From positions 1 to 64,000 of the forward strand of contig JAJDAN010000062.1 of the NCBI GenBank assembly GCA_029261855.1: a DNA stretch of 64,000 nucleotides, given 5' to 3'. Position 1 is the first letter of the stretch, and the number at the start of each line of letters is the position of its first letter. The notes under the pieces are model-generated. The model made no database searches and had not been told where the DNA came from. It saw nothing but the letters and a program-made list of their open reading frames with translations. This stretch comes from Deltaproteobacteria bacterium (lineage in GTDB: Bacteria > Myxococcota_A > UBA9160 > UBA4427). The position numbers and the translations under genes are program-made. This document shows, in pieces, positions 41,965-50,810 of the stretch.

Positions 41965-42330
41965 TTTCTTCCTTTCTGGTTCCCGCGGTGCCGATCCGCT
42001 GGGATCGCGCCGTGAAACGGCGTTCGCTGGGCAGGACGGGCGCTTCCTTTGCGTCCGCGGCCCGACAGCCTGCTCGTCGGCCCGACAGCCAGCCGGTCCT
42101 GTGCGAAATCACCCCCGGTCTCTTGCCGAAAAACCTCGCGGTGCGCCGGCATTGCCGGTGAGTTGCACTTTCGAGACACGCGCGGCCGAGAGCCGGCCAG
42201 CATAGCCGGAGCGTCCCCAGCGCGCGCGGATCGCGTCGACAGTGAGTCGACCGCCCGTCGGAAAGGTGACGACCCCGGGCCCCTTGATCGCCGTTACTCC
42301 CCGAGGGGTCAGGTGCTACCGTCCGCCGCC
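41965..42330. other. Divergent spacer between carbamoyltransferase and manA
   Basis: No gene is supported; the upstream part of the long manA frame shows no family similarity. The region contains a 13-bp direct repeat CGGCCCGACAGCC (42058-42070 and 42078-42090), 20 bases apart centre to centre, which may be a recent duplication or a regulator site. Both flanking genes start outwards from here, so promoters for both are expected, but I see no strong -35/-10 pair. Confidence 0.5.
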
Positions 42331-43506
42331 GTGCCGTTGCCCATCGCGAAGCTCCGGAACCCGATCCAGCCGTATGCATGGGGCTCGCGTGAAGCCATCG
42401 CCCGCCTGCAGGGTCGGCCTTGTCCGAGCCCGACGCCGGAAGCCGAGATCTGGATCGGCGACCACCCGGTGGCACCCTCCGAGGTCGTCTGCGACGGCGA
42501 GACGGTGTTGCTGTCGGACTGGATCGCTCGAGATCGCGCGTGGGCCCTGGGTCCCGGCCACGATCACCTGCCCTTCCTGACGAAGGTTCTGGCGGCCGGA
42601 CGTTCTCTGTCGGTGCAGGTGCATCCGGATGCCGCTCTCGCGCGTCGGGGTTGGGAGCGCGAGAACGCCGCCGGCGTGCCGGACGATCGGCGCAGCTATC
42701 GCGATCCGAACGCCAAGCACGAAGTGCTCGTGGCGCTCTCCCCGTTCGAGGCGCTCTGCGGCTTCCGCGAGGACGCGGCCGTCGCAACCGCGGTCGCGTC
42801 GCTGCCCTCGCTCTCGCGCATGGCCGCTGAGCCCGGTCCAGAGCCATTGGCGTTCCGCTTGCTGCACCGGCTCCAGCAGCTCGACGAGGCCGAACGCGCG
42901 GCCCTGCTGGACGATCTCGCCGCCTTCGCCGAGCAGGATTCCCGGGACGCGGAGATCTGCCGGCAGCTGCTCGACGAGCACCCTGGCGACCCACTCGCTT
43001 GCGCGCCTTTCCTGCTCAACGCCATCACCCTCGCGCCCGGCGAGGCGCTGGTGGTGCGACCGGGCACCGTTCACGCGTACCTGCGCGGCACGGGCGTCGA
43101 GGTCATGACGCGATCGGACAACGTCGTCCGCGCAGGGCTCACCCCCAAGCACGTCGATGCCGCCGAACTCCTGGCGGTCACCGCGGCCAGGACCGGATGC
43201 GACGAGATCCAGCGTGCCGTCGCGGATCCGGGGCAGCCGAGCGAGATGAGCTACGACACCGGTACCGACGTCTTCAGTTTGCGGTCGCTCGCCCTGACCG
43301 CGGCGCCCCGGACGCGGCCCGGCGGGCAGGTGGCCATCGTCCTGTGCGTCGAAGGGGGGGGCAGTCTCGAAGAGCTGCCGAGCTCTGGCGGCGCGCCGAT
43401 CGTGCTCGCTGCCGGTGAGGCAGCGCTCGTTCCAGCCCGCGTCGAAGCCTTCCAGCTCGTTGCGACGACTCGAACGAGCACGGTCTTCGAGGTGTCTGCA
43501 CGGTAA
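42331..43506 (+). CDS. manA: Mannose-6-phosphate isomerase, class I
   Basis: The 391-residue enzyme interconverts fructose-6-phosphate and mannose-6-phosphate. The core begins [22 protein letters not shown], preceded by a GTG start at 42331. The zinc-site segments are VQVHPD (Gln, His), [18 protein letters not shown] and [16 protein letters not shown], followed by the [16 protein letters not shown] active-site stretch. All metal ligands appear intact. It would feed GDP-mannose for exopolysaccharide. It opens the plus-strand sugar cluster manA-uxs-SDR-UbiA, 76 bases ahead of the next gene. Confidence 0.93.
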   Translation: MPLPIAKLRNPIQPYAWGSREAIARLQGRPCPSPTPEAEIWIGDHPVAPSEVVCDGETVLLSDWIARDRAWALGPGHDHLPFLTKVLAAGRSLSVQVHPDAALARRGWERENAAGVPDDRRSYRDPNAKHEVLVALSPFEALCGFREDAAVATAVASLPSLSRMAAEPGPEPLAFRLLHRLQQLDEAERAALLDDLAAFAEQDSRDAEICRQLLDEHPGDPLACAPFLLNAITLAPGEALVVRPGTVHAYLRGTGVEVMTRSDNVVRAGLTPKHVDAAELLAVTAARTGCDEIQRAVADPGQPSEMSYDTGTDVFSLRSLALTAAPRTRPGGQVAIVLCVEGGGSLEELPSSGGAPIVLAAGEAALVPARVEAFQLVATTRTSTVFEVSAR

Positions 43507-43582
43507 CCTTGCGCTCGCTGCGCAATCGGCCGAAGAGCATGGAATCCGGATTGCCCGAGGAGAATCATCGTGGGAGCTGCAC

Positions 43583-44542
43583 GTGAAGAATCATGATCGC
43601 AAGCGGATCCTCGTCACGGGCGGCGCGGGCTTCCTGGGCTCGCACCTGTGTGATCGTCTGATCGCGCGCGGCGACGAGGTGTTGTGTGTCGACAACTTCT
43701 ACACGGGCAGCAAGGACAACATCGCGCATCTCTTCGGGAACCCGCGGTTCGAGCTGATTCGCCACGACATCACCTTCCCGCTGTATCTCGAAGTCGACGA
43801 GATCTTCAATCTGGCCTGCCCGGCGTCGCCGGTCCACTACCAGAACGACCCGATCCAGACGACGAAAACGAGCGTCCATGGCGCCATCAACATGCTGGGA
43901 CTCGCGAAGCGGGTTGGCGCGCGAATCTTCCAGGCTTCCACCAGCGAGGTGTACGGCGACCCGCAGGTCCATCCCCAGACCGAAGACTATTGGGGGCACG
44001 TGAATCCCATCGGCGTCCGCTCCTGCTACGACGAAGGCAAGCGCTGCGCAGAGACCCTCTTCTTCGACTATCACCGTCAGGCCGGCGTCGAGATCAAGGT
44101 CGTGCGGATCTTCAATACCTATGGTCCGCGGATGCACCCGGCGGACGGGCGCGTGGTCACGAACTTCATCGTGCCGGCCCTCAAGGGCGAACCGCTCTCG
44201 ATCTACGGCACCGGCGAGCAGACACGCTCCTTCTGCTACGTGGACGATCTGATCGAGGGCTTTCTCCGCATGATGGACTCGCCCGCCGACTTCACGGGTC
44301 CCGTCAACCTGGGAAACCCGGGAGAGTTCACCATACGCGAGCTGGCGGACATCGTCCTGCGGAAGACGGGTTCCCGATCGGCCATCGAATTCGGTCCCCT
44401 GCCCGAAGACGACCCGACGCAACGGCGCCCCGACATCCGCCTCGCCAAGGAGAAGCTCGGTTGGGAGCCGGCGGTGCAGCTCGAGGAAGGGCTCGAGCAG
44501 ACCATCGCCTACTTCGAGAAGTCGATCGGAGGCGCTCGGTGA
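43583..44542 (+). CDS. uxs: UDP-glucuronate decarboxylase (UDP-xylose synthase)
   Basis: The 319-residue product is an extended short-chain dehydrogenase: NAD-binding [10 protein letters not shown], catalytic T/S-S-T triad elements ([12 protein letters not shown]), the YDEGKR that replaces the usual YxxxK ([14 protein letters not shown]), [19 protein letters not shown] and the substrate-binding [12 protein letters not shown]. The YDEGKR motif and overall pattern match UDP-glucuronate decarboxylases, which make UDP-xylose. The start is a GTG at 43583 with GGGAG eight bases upstream. It overlaps the next gene by four bases (GTGA). UDP-xylose would be a precursor for the local polysaccharide or glycolipid. 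Confidence 0.93.
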   Translation: MKNHDRKRILVTGGAGFLGSHLCDRLIARGDEVLCVDNFYTGSKDNIAHLFGNPRFELIRHDITFPLYLEVDEIFNLACPASPVHYQNDPIQTTKTSVHGAINMLGLAKRVGARIFQASTSEVYGDPQVHPQTEDYWGHVNPIGVRSCYDEGKRCAETLFFDYHRQAGVEIKVVRIFNTYGPRMHPADGRVVTNFIVPALKGEPLSIYGTGEQTRSFCYVDDLIEGFLRMMDSPADFTGPVNLGNPGEFTIRELADIVLRKTGSRSAIEFGPLPEDDPTQRRPDIRLAKEKLGWEPAVQLEEGLEQTIAYFEKSIGGAR

Positions 44543-45333
44543 AGGTCGTCCTGCTCGGCGCCACCCGCGGCATGGGTCGCGCGTTGGCCCGGGAGATGGC
44601 AGAGCGCGGTGACCAGCTGTTCCTGCTGGGCCGCTCCGAGGAAGATCTCACGCGAAGCGCGGCGGATCTCCAGATCCGCGGCACCGGAGGCGCCGCAAGC
44701 GTTAGCAGAGACGCCGCAAGCGGTAGTGGAGACGCCGCAACCGGTAGCAAGATCGGCTGCGCCCGTTGCGACCTGGCCGACCCGGCGACCTTCGCGCCGG
44801 CCCTCGACCGGGCCGAAGCCGCCCTCGAGGGCTTCGACACCGTCGTCGTGACCGGTGGCAGCTTCGCCACCCAGGACCAGCTCGAGAACGATGCCGAGCT
44901 GACTCGCAGCCTGCTCGAGACGAACTTCGTCGGCAGCATCGGCTTCTGCGAAGAGGCGAGGCGTCGCCTGCTCGCGCGCGGCGGCGGCACCCTGTGCGTA
45001 TTCTCGTCGGTCGCGGGTGACCGGGCCCGCAAGCCCGTGGTGATCTACGGCGCCGCGAAGGCCGGCCTGAGCCACTACCTCGAGGGTCTCGACCACAAGT
45101 TTCGCGGTCAGGGGCTCGTCGTCGTCACAGTCAAGCCGGGCTTCGTGCGCACGGGGATGACTGCCGCCCTCGACCCGCCGCCCTTCGCCGGCGACCCCGA
45201 GCCCGTCGCGAAGCGGGTTCTCGCCGCGATCGATCGCGGCAAGCCGGTCGTCTACGCGCCGCCGATCTGGTGGGCGATCCTTCTCGTGATCCGCCTGCTC
45301 CCGCGTGCCGTGATGCGTCGGCTCGCCTTCTGA
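44539..45333 (+). CDS. Short-chain dehydrogenase, DprE2-like
   Basis: The 264-residue product has the nucleotide motif [11 protein letters not shown], a TGGS-type loop, the catalytic Tyr and Lys in YGAAKAG, and a hydrophobic C-terminus ([27 protein letters not shown]) that would anchor it to the membrane. That tail and the next gene, a UbiA-type phosphoribosyltransferase, point to the DprE2 group, the reductase that with DprE1 epimerises decaprenylphosphoryl-ribose to -arabinose. DprE1 is not in the window. A three-copy 7-residue repeat (44689-44751) is inserted before the catalytic region. It starts with GTG overlapping the previous stop. The general SDR call is firm; the DprE2 role is likely but unproved. 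Confidence 0.82.
   Translation: MKVVLLGATRGMGRALAREMAERGDQLFLLGRSEEDLTRSAADLQIRGTGGAASVSRDAASGSGDAATGSKIGCARCDLADPATFAPALDRAEAALEGFDTVVVTGGSFATQDQLENDAELTRSLLETNFVGSIGFCEEARRRLLARGGGTLCVFSSVAGDRARKPVVIYGAAKAGLSHYLEGLDHKFRGQGLVVVTVKPGFVRTGMTAALDPPPFAGDPEPVAKRVLAAIDRGKPVVYAPPIWWAILLVIRLLPRAVMRRLAF
44689..44751 (+). repeat. Three 21-bp in-frame repeats inside the SDR gene
   Basis: Units at 44689-44709, 44710-44730 and 44731-44751 encode [14 protein letters not shown] and DAATGSK, the first half of each (G/D-A-A) being nearly identical in DNA. They lie between the second Rossmann strand and the catalytic part, in a surface loop. The pattern is typical of slippage-generated length polymorphism. 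Confidence 0.85.
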
Positions 45334-45355
45334 AGGTGCGCTTCGGTCCCTGCTG

Positions 45356-46216
45356 ATGATCCTGCAACTGATCCGACTCAGCCGTCCCCGCCACTGGGTG
45401 AAGAACGCCTTCGTCCTGATGCCCCTGCCCTTCGCCATGGCGTCCGGCGCCGAGGTCGACTGGCTGTCATTCGCGCTCGGCCTGGCCGGTTTCTGCCTCG
45501 CGAACTCCGCGGTCTACGCCTTCAACGACGCGCATGACGCCGAGCGCGATCGGCTGCATCCGGCCAAGCGCGATCGGCCCGTCGCGGCGGGACAGCTCAG
45601 TGCGGGGGCCGCGCGCCTGTGGTCGGCGGCATTGTTGGTGGCGAGCCTCGGTCTGACGTCGCTGGCCGGGCACCCCGCGGCGATCGTCGTGACGGCCGTC
45701 TACGTCGTCCTCAATCTCGGGTACAACTTCGGCGGAAAACACGTGCCGGTGCTCGACGTCTTCCTGCTGGCGTCGTACTACCTGCTGCGGGTGAGCCTGG
45801 GCTGCGTGCTCGTGGACGTCATCCCGAGCAACTGGCTGCTGCTGTGCACCGGTGCTCTCGCGCTCTTCCTCTCGCTCGCGAAGCGTCGCGCCGACCTGGT
45901 ACTGGGACTTGACGCCGAGCATCGTCCCGTGCTCGACGGCTATACCCGCATCTTCCTCGATCAGGCCATGGTGATCAGTGCCGGGACGACCCTCATCGCC
46001 TACGCGCTCTACTGCCTCGAAGCCGAGGTGATGCTGCCCGGGCGCGAGTTCGCGTCGCTTCCCCTCGTCGTCTTCGTGGTGCTCGAGTACCTGCGCCTGG
46101 TCCAGGTCCGGGACGCGGGCGGATCGCCGGTGGATCTGGTGTTGCGGTCGCCGGTGCTGCTGGGCTGCGGCCTGGCGTGGGTCGTGGCCGTGTCGTGGTC
46201 CATCGGGCTGCCCTAG
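45356..46216 (+). CDS. UbiA-family prenyltransferase, decaprenyl-phosphate phosphoribosyltransferase-like
   Basis: The 286-residue membrane protein has eight or nine helices and the two Asp-rich motifs of UbiA prenyltransferases: NDAHDAERDRLHPAKR near residue 60 and LGLDAEHRPVLDGYT later. The N-terminal RPRHWVKNAFVLMPL and the HPxKRxRPVAAG run match 5-phosphoribosyl-1-diphosphate:decaprenyl-phosphate transferase (DPPR synthase), which makes the lipid-linked pentose precursor of arabinan in mycobacteria. It directly follows the DprE2-like gene. This enzyme group also occurs in some Gram-negative bacteria, where the product's role is not known. The UbiA family call is firm; the phosphoribosyl donor is inference from motifs and context. 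Confidence 0.85.
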   Translation: MILQLIRLSRPRHWVKNAFVLMPLPFAMASGAEVDWLSFALGLAGFCLANSAVYAFNDAHDAERDRLHPAKRDRPVAAGQLSAGAARLWSAALLVASLGLTSLAGHPAAIVVTAVYVVLNLGYNFGGKHVPVLDVFLLASYYLLRVSLGCVLVDVIPSNWLLLCTGALALFLSLAKRRADLVLGLDAEHRPVLDGYTRIFLDQAMVISAGTTLIAYALYCLEAEVMLPGREFASLPLVVFVVLEYLRLVQVRDAGGSPVDLVLRSPVLLGCGLAWVVAVSWSIGLP

Positions 46217-46288
46217 CCGCCGCCACCGCGGGTTCCGGCTTGCCGCGAGTGCGACCGCGCACGCACCCGGTCGTGGTGCCCGCGCGAG

Positions 46289-46570
46289 CTACTTCTTGAA
46301 GAGCGCCTCGAGATCGGCCGCGGGATCGCTCCCGGGTCCGGTCACCCCGGGCGCCGACCCCGGGCGGAAGTAGTCGCAGCGGTTCGCACGCTCGCGTTCG
46401 GACACGCGCTCGGCGCTGGATTCCCGACACTCGTTGTAGGCGCTGGGGTCGTGATGCGCGCAGTTGCGACACACGTGGAGATCCGCGCTGCAGTGACTGC
46501 ACTCATCTCGGAACCCGACGCGTTCACCAGCTGCCACGGCGACGTCGGTCTGGCAGGCAAAGCAGTGCAT
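46289..46570 (-). CDS. Cysteine-rich zinc-ribbon-like protein of unknown function
   Basis: The 93-residue product carries at least eight Cys in spaced pairs: CFAC near the N-terminus, ECSHCSADLHVCRNC, YNECRES and RCDYF. This matches a small uncharacterised bacterial family with the same order (CFxC, ECxxCxxDLHxCxNC, CDYF), probably binding one or two zinc ions. It has no signal peptide and should be cytoplasmic. It is divergent from the next gene across 56 bases. A role in metal or nucleic-acid handling is a guess only. Confidence 0.75.
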   Translation of the reverse strand: MHCFACQTDVAVAAGERVGFRDECSHCSADLHVCRNCAHHDPSAYNECRESSAERVSERERANRCDYFRPGSAPGVTGPGSDPAADLEALFKK

Positions 46571-46626
46571 GCGGCGCAGCGTGCATCACGGCTCCGCGTC
46601 GTGCAAGATGGCCCCCGAGATGGGAT

Positions 46627-47286
46627 ATGCTGCGCGCCGTGTCTGGCCTTCCTGTCCCCGGGCGTCTTCCCGCTCTCTTCGTCGCGACCTTCGTGGCGTT
46701 CGTGGCTGCAGGCGCGGTGCACGCACAGGGGGCCGCTCCAACCCTCGCCGATCTGTCCCTCGACTGGGCACGGGGTCGCTTCGCGACACCGGTCATCTGC
46801 GAGTTCGCCGGCGAGCCCGTCCGCGGCATCCGGCGCATCCTCATCGCCCCGGGCCCGCCTCACGTCCAGCCTCCCGTCGGCAAGCTCGTCTTCGTCGACC
46901 TCGACGCGGATGACGCATCTCGATGCTTCACGGACCTCGGCGGCGAGAGCCCGAACATCACGGGATCCGTGCAGATCCGGCTGCGAGGCAAGTGGCGCAG
47001 CGAGACCGCGGAGCGCGACTTTCGTGAGCAACTCAGACGCAAGCAGGGGTTCGAATACGAGATCCCGGCAGGTGGGCTCCGGGTCGAGACGGTGACCGAA
47101 CCGGCGAGCCCCTCCCGGGTCGTGGACTTTCGCGGCGGCACGGTGAGCCTGCGTGTGCTGGATCCCGGCAGCGACAGCGAACGCCTGCTCGCGGACTTCG
47201 ATAGCCCGCGAAAGTTGCTCCTCGAGCTGTCGGCAAGAGACGGAACGAAGTTCTCGTTTCCGTTGTACATGACGGATCTGCGCTGA
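46627..47286 (+). CDS. Secreted protein of unknown function
   Basis: The 219-residue product has a signal peptide (ALFVATFVAFVAAGAVHA, cleavage after VHA) and a beta-rich mature domain with many short hydrophobic strands (RRILIAP, KLVFVDLDADD, GSVQIRLRGKW, TVSLRVLDPGSD, LLLELSA). No family is recognised; the pattern suggests a periplasmic beta-sandwich. It starts with ATG (46627), 13 bases after a GAGATGGG-containing stretch. No paired Cys bridge is evident, as only two Cys are seen. It may share a promoter region with the divergent Cys-rich protein. Confidence 0.68.
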   Translation: MLRAVSGLPVPGRLPALFVATFVAFVAAGAVHAQGAAPTLADLSLDWARGRFATPVICEFAGEPVRGIRRILIAPGPPHVQPPVGKLVFVDLDADDASRCFTDLGGESPNITGSVQIRLRGKWRSETAERDFREQLRRKQGFEYEIPAGGLRVETVTEPASPSRVVDFRGGTVSLRVLDPGSDSERLLADFDSPRKLLLELSARDGTKFSFPLYMTDLR

Positions 47287-47356
47287 GCATCGAGCCACCG
47301 CCACCCGTCCTCCGACGCTCCTTCAGCCCAGCCGCGCTGCCACCGATACGCTTGGC

Positions 47357-47683
47357 ATGCCGCACCGTCGCAAGCCGATCTATTCGGTCCACGAGGAAGA
47401 TCTCGAATTGCAGGAATCGATCCACGACTTCGTCGTGGGCCTGGCCGAGCGCATCGACGGACTCCAGGACCTGCACTCACTCGACGACTTCGCCCGCCTC
47501 GCGGACCTTTGCGGTGTTCTGTCCGACGAGTCCCAGCGGCTCGGCTATCCGGTCCTCGCGACCGTCGCGCGTTCCGCGGCCGAAGCGGCGGGTGAGTGCA
47601 AGCGGGAGTCCTGCGAGCAGGCGCTCGTCGAGATTACCGAGATCACCCAGCGCATCCGCCAGGCGCACCGCGGCGCCGCCTGA
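47357..47683 (+). CDS. Small helical protein, HPt-like in size, unknown function
   Basis: The 108-residue product is all helix by appearance: ESIHDFVVGLAERIDGLQDL, DFARLADLCGVLSDESQRLG, VLATVARSAAEAAGECKRES, and a closing helix. The size and four-helix layout resemble histidine-phosphotransfer (HPt) domains, but the HPt HxxKG motif is missing, so phosphotransfer is unlikely. No membrane segment or signal is present. It lies 70 bases after the secreted protein gene, and convergent with the CAAX protease. Confidence 0.62.
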   Translation: MPHRRKPIYSVHEEDLELQESIHDFVVGLAERIDGLQDLHSLDDFARLADLCGVLSDESQRLGYPVLATVARSAAEAAGECKRESCEQALVEITEITQRIRQAHRGAA

Positions 47684-47702
47684 ACGGTCCCGCCCCGGCG
47701 GC

Positions 47703-48452
47703 TCAGACGAAGAACCAGAGCGAGATCGGGTTCCCGTCGGCATCGCTGAAGCGTCCGCTCCAGAGCACCGCGGCGGCCAGCAGCGCCGCATTGGTCGTCG
47801 CGTGAGTCAGGATCACCGCGTAGAGGTCCTTGCGGTAGTAGAACCAGAGGTTCGTGACGGCGACCCAGGGAACCGCCACCCACCACTCCCAGGGCACGTG
47901 TCCGATGGTGAAGACGACGACCGTCGTTACGAAGCTTCCCAGTGTGTAGTGCGCGAGCGGGACGCTCCGGAAGTCGCCCCTCCGTGAGTAGACCTCGCTG
48001 TAGCGCATCACGAAGCTGCGAATGAAGAGCTCCTCGAAGAACGGCGTGACGAGCGCGTAGCCGAACAAGCGCAGACCGAGGGCGACCGACTCGTTTCCCG
48101 ACCCGAGGATCTCCGCATCGAAGCCCGGGCCTTCGGGACGCATTGCGGCGACCACGAGATACGGAGCCATCCACAGGCCCGCGAGGGCGAGGCCGAGCGC
48201 GATGTCGAGCCCGTACCCGCCGAGGTCGAATCGGAAGGTACGCAGCTCCGGGTAGGCGCCGCGGGCCGCGAAGTACAGCATCAGCAGTGCCGGTACCGCC
48301 GGCTTCAGCACGAGCCCCAGGCCCGCCCAGTCGTCGGGGATCACCCGATTCGAGACCTCCACCATCCCGAGGAAGCCCGCGTACGGCAGCAGGTAGGGCC
48401 ACCAGCCGTGTCCGGCTTCGCGCCCTCTTCCCGTCGTTGCCGCCTCTGCCAC
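47703..48452 (-). CDS. CAAX-protease-related membrane protease, PEP-CTERM type (TIGR03008-like)
   Basis: The 249-residue membrane protein has about seven helices and the three motifs of CPBP (CAAX/bacteriocin-processing) proteases: FEELFIRSF (tandem Glu), FTIGHVPWEWW (His) and ILTHATTNAAL (His). The N-terminal PYAGFLGMVEVSNR matches the CAAX-related proteins that accompany exosortase and PEP-CTERM loci, sometimes fused to exosortases. Its substrates are unknown. It is not adjacent to the EPS operon (9 kb away), but its presence supports a working sorting system in the genome. It is divergent from the AcoX-type gene. Confidence 0.83.
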   Translation of the reverse strand: MAEAATTGRGREAGHGWWPYLLPYAGFLGMVEVSNRVIPDDWAGLGLVLKPAVPALLMLYFAARGAYPELRTFRFDLGGYGLDIALGLALAGLWMAPYLVVAAMRPEGPGFDAEILGSGNESVALGLRLFGYALVTPFFEELFIRSFVMRYSEVYSRRGDFRSVPLAHYTLGSFVTTVVVFTIGHVPWEWWVAVPWVAVTNLWFYYRKDLYAVILTHATTNAALLAAAVLWSGRFSDADGNPISLWFFV

Positions 48453-48549
48453 ACTCCCCCCTGTGCTCGGGTCTCGTTCGTTGGTCGCGACGTCCGCCCG
48501 GCGCCCGAGCGGGGATCAGTGATAACAGCTCGCTGCTACGCTCGCCGCC

Positions 48550-49593
48550 ATGGCCGAGCCCGCTGTGCACCGTCCCGTTGGCATCATCGTCAATCCTCTG
48601 TCCGGACGTGACGTCCGAAGGCTCGCGGCGCGAGCCGGCACCTCGACGCCGGAAGACAAGCGCAACCAGGTGCAACGCATCCTGGTCGGCGCTGCCGCGG
48701 GTGGGGCCACGGCCGCGGTGCTGGTGCGCGACCCCTTCCGCATCGCGAACGCCGCCATCGAGGCCCTGGGCATCGACATCGAGCCCGAGCTGCTGGACCT
48801 CGGCGCGCGCTGCCACCCGGGTGACACCCCCGCTGCGGCCCGCGCCATGCGCGAGCGCGGCTGCGGCGCCATCGTCGTGCTGGGCGGAGACGGGACGAAC
48901 CGGACGATCGCGAAGGTGTGGCCGGACGCGCCGCTGGTGCCCGTGTCGACGGGTACCAACAACGTCTTTCCCACCATGGTCGAGGCCACCATGGCGGGCG
49001 CGGCGGCTGGCTTGGTGGCATCGGGTCGAGTGCCGCTCGAGCGCGTCTCGCGCCCGGCCAAGGTCGTTCGTGTCTCGATCGAGGGCGAGCCCGACGATCT
49101 GGCTTTGATCGACGTCGTTCACCTCGTCGACGACAGCCTGGGCAATCGCATGCCCTACGAACCCGGCAAGATCCGCCGCCTGGTGGTGTCCCGCGCCGAA
49201 CCGTGCGCCGTCGGCATCTCTCCCGTGGCGGGTCTGCTCCACCCGGTGGGCAGCGACGAAGACGCCGGCGTCGAGGTTGCCTGCGCGGGCGACGGCGACC
49301 CGTTGCTGGTCCCGATCTCTCCCGGTCTCTACACCCAGCTCGGGATCGCGTCGTCCCGGGTCATCGCGCTGGGAGAAGAGGTGTTCATCGAGGGACCGGG
49401 GCTGCTCGCCTTCGACGGCGATCGCGAACGCGCGCTGGCACCCGGGCAAAAGGCCCGCGTGTGGGTCGAACGCACGGGGCCCCAGGTGATCGACGTGCCC
49501 GTCGCCCTGCGCGAGGCGGCGCTCCGCGGCAGCTACAGCGACGGGCGCCACTGGCACGACCATCGGACCAAGGTCTCCGCCGGCTGCTGCTGA
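48550..49593 (+). CDS. ATP-NAD/AcoX-kinase-family protein
   Basis: The 347-residue product starts with GIIVNPLSGRDVRRLAARA and carries the NAD-kinase family signature GGDGTNR (about residue 116) after VVLGGDG. It belongs to the ATP-NAD/AcoX subgroup, whose members lie in acetoin or other catabolic operons and lack known activity; NAD or diacylglycerol-type substrates are possible. It is longer than NAD kinase proper. The C-terminal third (LGEEVFIEGPGLLAFDGDRE) fits the beta-sandwich part of the fold. It precedes the MORN protein gene by 17 bases, so they may be co-transcribed. No acetoin genes are near. Confidence 0.82.
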   Translation: MAEPAVHRPVGIIVNPLSGRDVRRLAARAGTSTPEDKRNQVQRILVGAAAGGATAAVLVRDPFRIANAAIEALGIDIEPELLDLGARCHPGDTPAAARAMRERGCGAIVVLGGDGTNRTIAKVWPDAPLVPVSTGTNNVFPTMVEATMAGAAAGLVASGRVPLERVSRPAKVVRVSIEGEPDDLALIDVVHLVDDSLGNRMPYEPGKIRRLVVSRAEPCAVGISPVAGLLHPVGSDEDAGVEVACAGDGDPLLVPISPGLYTQLGIASSRVIALGEEVFIEGPGLLAFDGDRERALAPGQKARVWVERTGPQVIDVPVALREAALRGSYSDGRHWHDHRTKVSAGCC

Positions 49594-49610
49594 CGTGTTA
49601 CGGTGACGCC

Positions 49611-50777
49611 ATGACGCGTCCCGCCGTGATGTACACGGTCTCGCTGCCGGTCACTGCGCTGATGGCCGTCGTGCTCGCGACGCTCTTGGCTCTGTTGCCC
49701 GCAGGAACCGCGAGGGCGGACGGCTGCGCGGCGGCCTGCGACGATCCGGCCCGGGTCGCCGCCTGCAATGAGGAGCGTCCCGTCTGGGGCTTTCGCGAGC
49801 CGGACGGCGTGTGCCGCGGTGGCAGCTTCGGGTACCTCGAGTCCCGGGAAGCGGCGGACGCGGAGCGGCTACGCCTCGCGCGTTCGCACAAGCGGGCCTG
49901 CGACGAGACTGGCAACTGCGAGCGCTTCCGGGCGCTGGACGAAGCCAGCGTGGTATGTCTCGCGTGCGATCCCGCGACAGGTCCGCCGCAGCCCTCGGCG
50001 CCGGATCGAGGTATGGGCGGCCGGCCACCGCCTTGCCAAGAGGACGAGTGGCTGCGCGCAGCGCAGTCCGGCGAGCCCCCGCGTTGCTTTGTCGAGTTCG
50101 CCGTCCTTCCCCCGCGCCTCGCGCTCCAGGGGCGCTGCGCGGAGGGCGACTGCCGGGACGGCGAAGGCACCGTGCGCTGGCCCACGGGCGAGAGCTACGC
50201 GGGCAGCTTTCGGAAGGGTCGCCGCCACGGCCAGGGAAGCTTCCGCTGGCCCGACGGCCGCATGTACATCGGCGAGTGGCGTGACGGTCAGCCCGATGGT
50301 CTCGGCACCCGGATCTTCGCGAATGGGCGCTACAAGGCGGGATACTTCGGGCGGGGCCGCTATCTCGGTGCCGACATCGACCTGGCCGCCCGCACCCGCA
50401 GCGGAGCCGGCGCGCAATCCACCGAAGGGTCCCGGCCGCCCGCCGACCGCCGGAGCTGCGAGGAGGGCTGCACCGAAGGCGCCGAGCTGACCCTGGGCCG
50501 GATCAACGACGAGTACGAGTGCTGCTTCGCGCGTCACGCCTTCTGCAGTCAGAAGGCACGCATCGCGGCGGAGGCCTGTGGGGACCGGCGCTGCAGTACG
50601 GCCGCAAGGCAGCAGCAGGACGACTGCGACCTCCACTATTCGTGCGACGCCGTGCAGACCGAGAAGGTGCAACGCTTCCGTCGTCAACGCGCGTCCTGCG
50701 TCGAGGGTTGCGCGTCCCAGGAACTGGACGAGCACGGCCTGCGGGTTTCCGAACGAGGAACGCTGATCGACGACTGA
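49611..50777 (+). CDS. Secreted cysteine-rich MORN-repeat protein
   Basis: The 388-residue product has a signal peptide (VTALMAVVLATLLALLPAGTARA) and many Cys residues in pairs, so it is probably oxidised in the periplasm. In the middle three MORN repeats are visible: GEGTVRWPTGESYAGSF, GQGSFRWPDGRMYIGEW and GLGTRIFANGRYKAGYF. They are followed by a second Cys-rich C-terminal part (ECCFARHAFCSQ, CGDRRCSTA, CDLHYSCD). MORN repeats bind lipids or membranes in other proteins. No enzyme motif is found. It starts at ATG 49611, the first in-frame ATG after the AcoX gene, and is the last plus-strand gene before a convergent transferase. Confidence 0.75.
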   Translation: MTRPAVMYTVSLPVTALMAVVLATLLALLPAGTARADGCAAACDDPARVAACNEERPVWGFREPDGVCRGGSFGYLESREAADAERLRLARSHKRACDETGNCERFRALDEASVVCLACDPATGPPQPSAPDRGMGGRPPPCQEDEWLRAAQSGEPPRCFVEFAVLPPRLALQGRCAEGDCRDGEGTVRWPTGESYAGSFRKGRRHGQGSFRWPDGRMYIGEWRDGQPDGLGTRIFANGRYKAGYFGRGRYLGADIDLAARTRSGAGAQSTEGSRPPADRRSCEEGCTEGAELTLGRINDEYECCFARHAFCSQKARIAAEACGDRRCSTAARQQQDDCDLHYSCDAVQTEKVQRFRRQRASCVEGCASQELDEHGLRVSERGTLIDD

Positions 50778-50810
50778 GCGCGATTCGCGCCCCGCCCTCG
50801 GCGACTTCGT

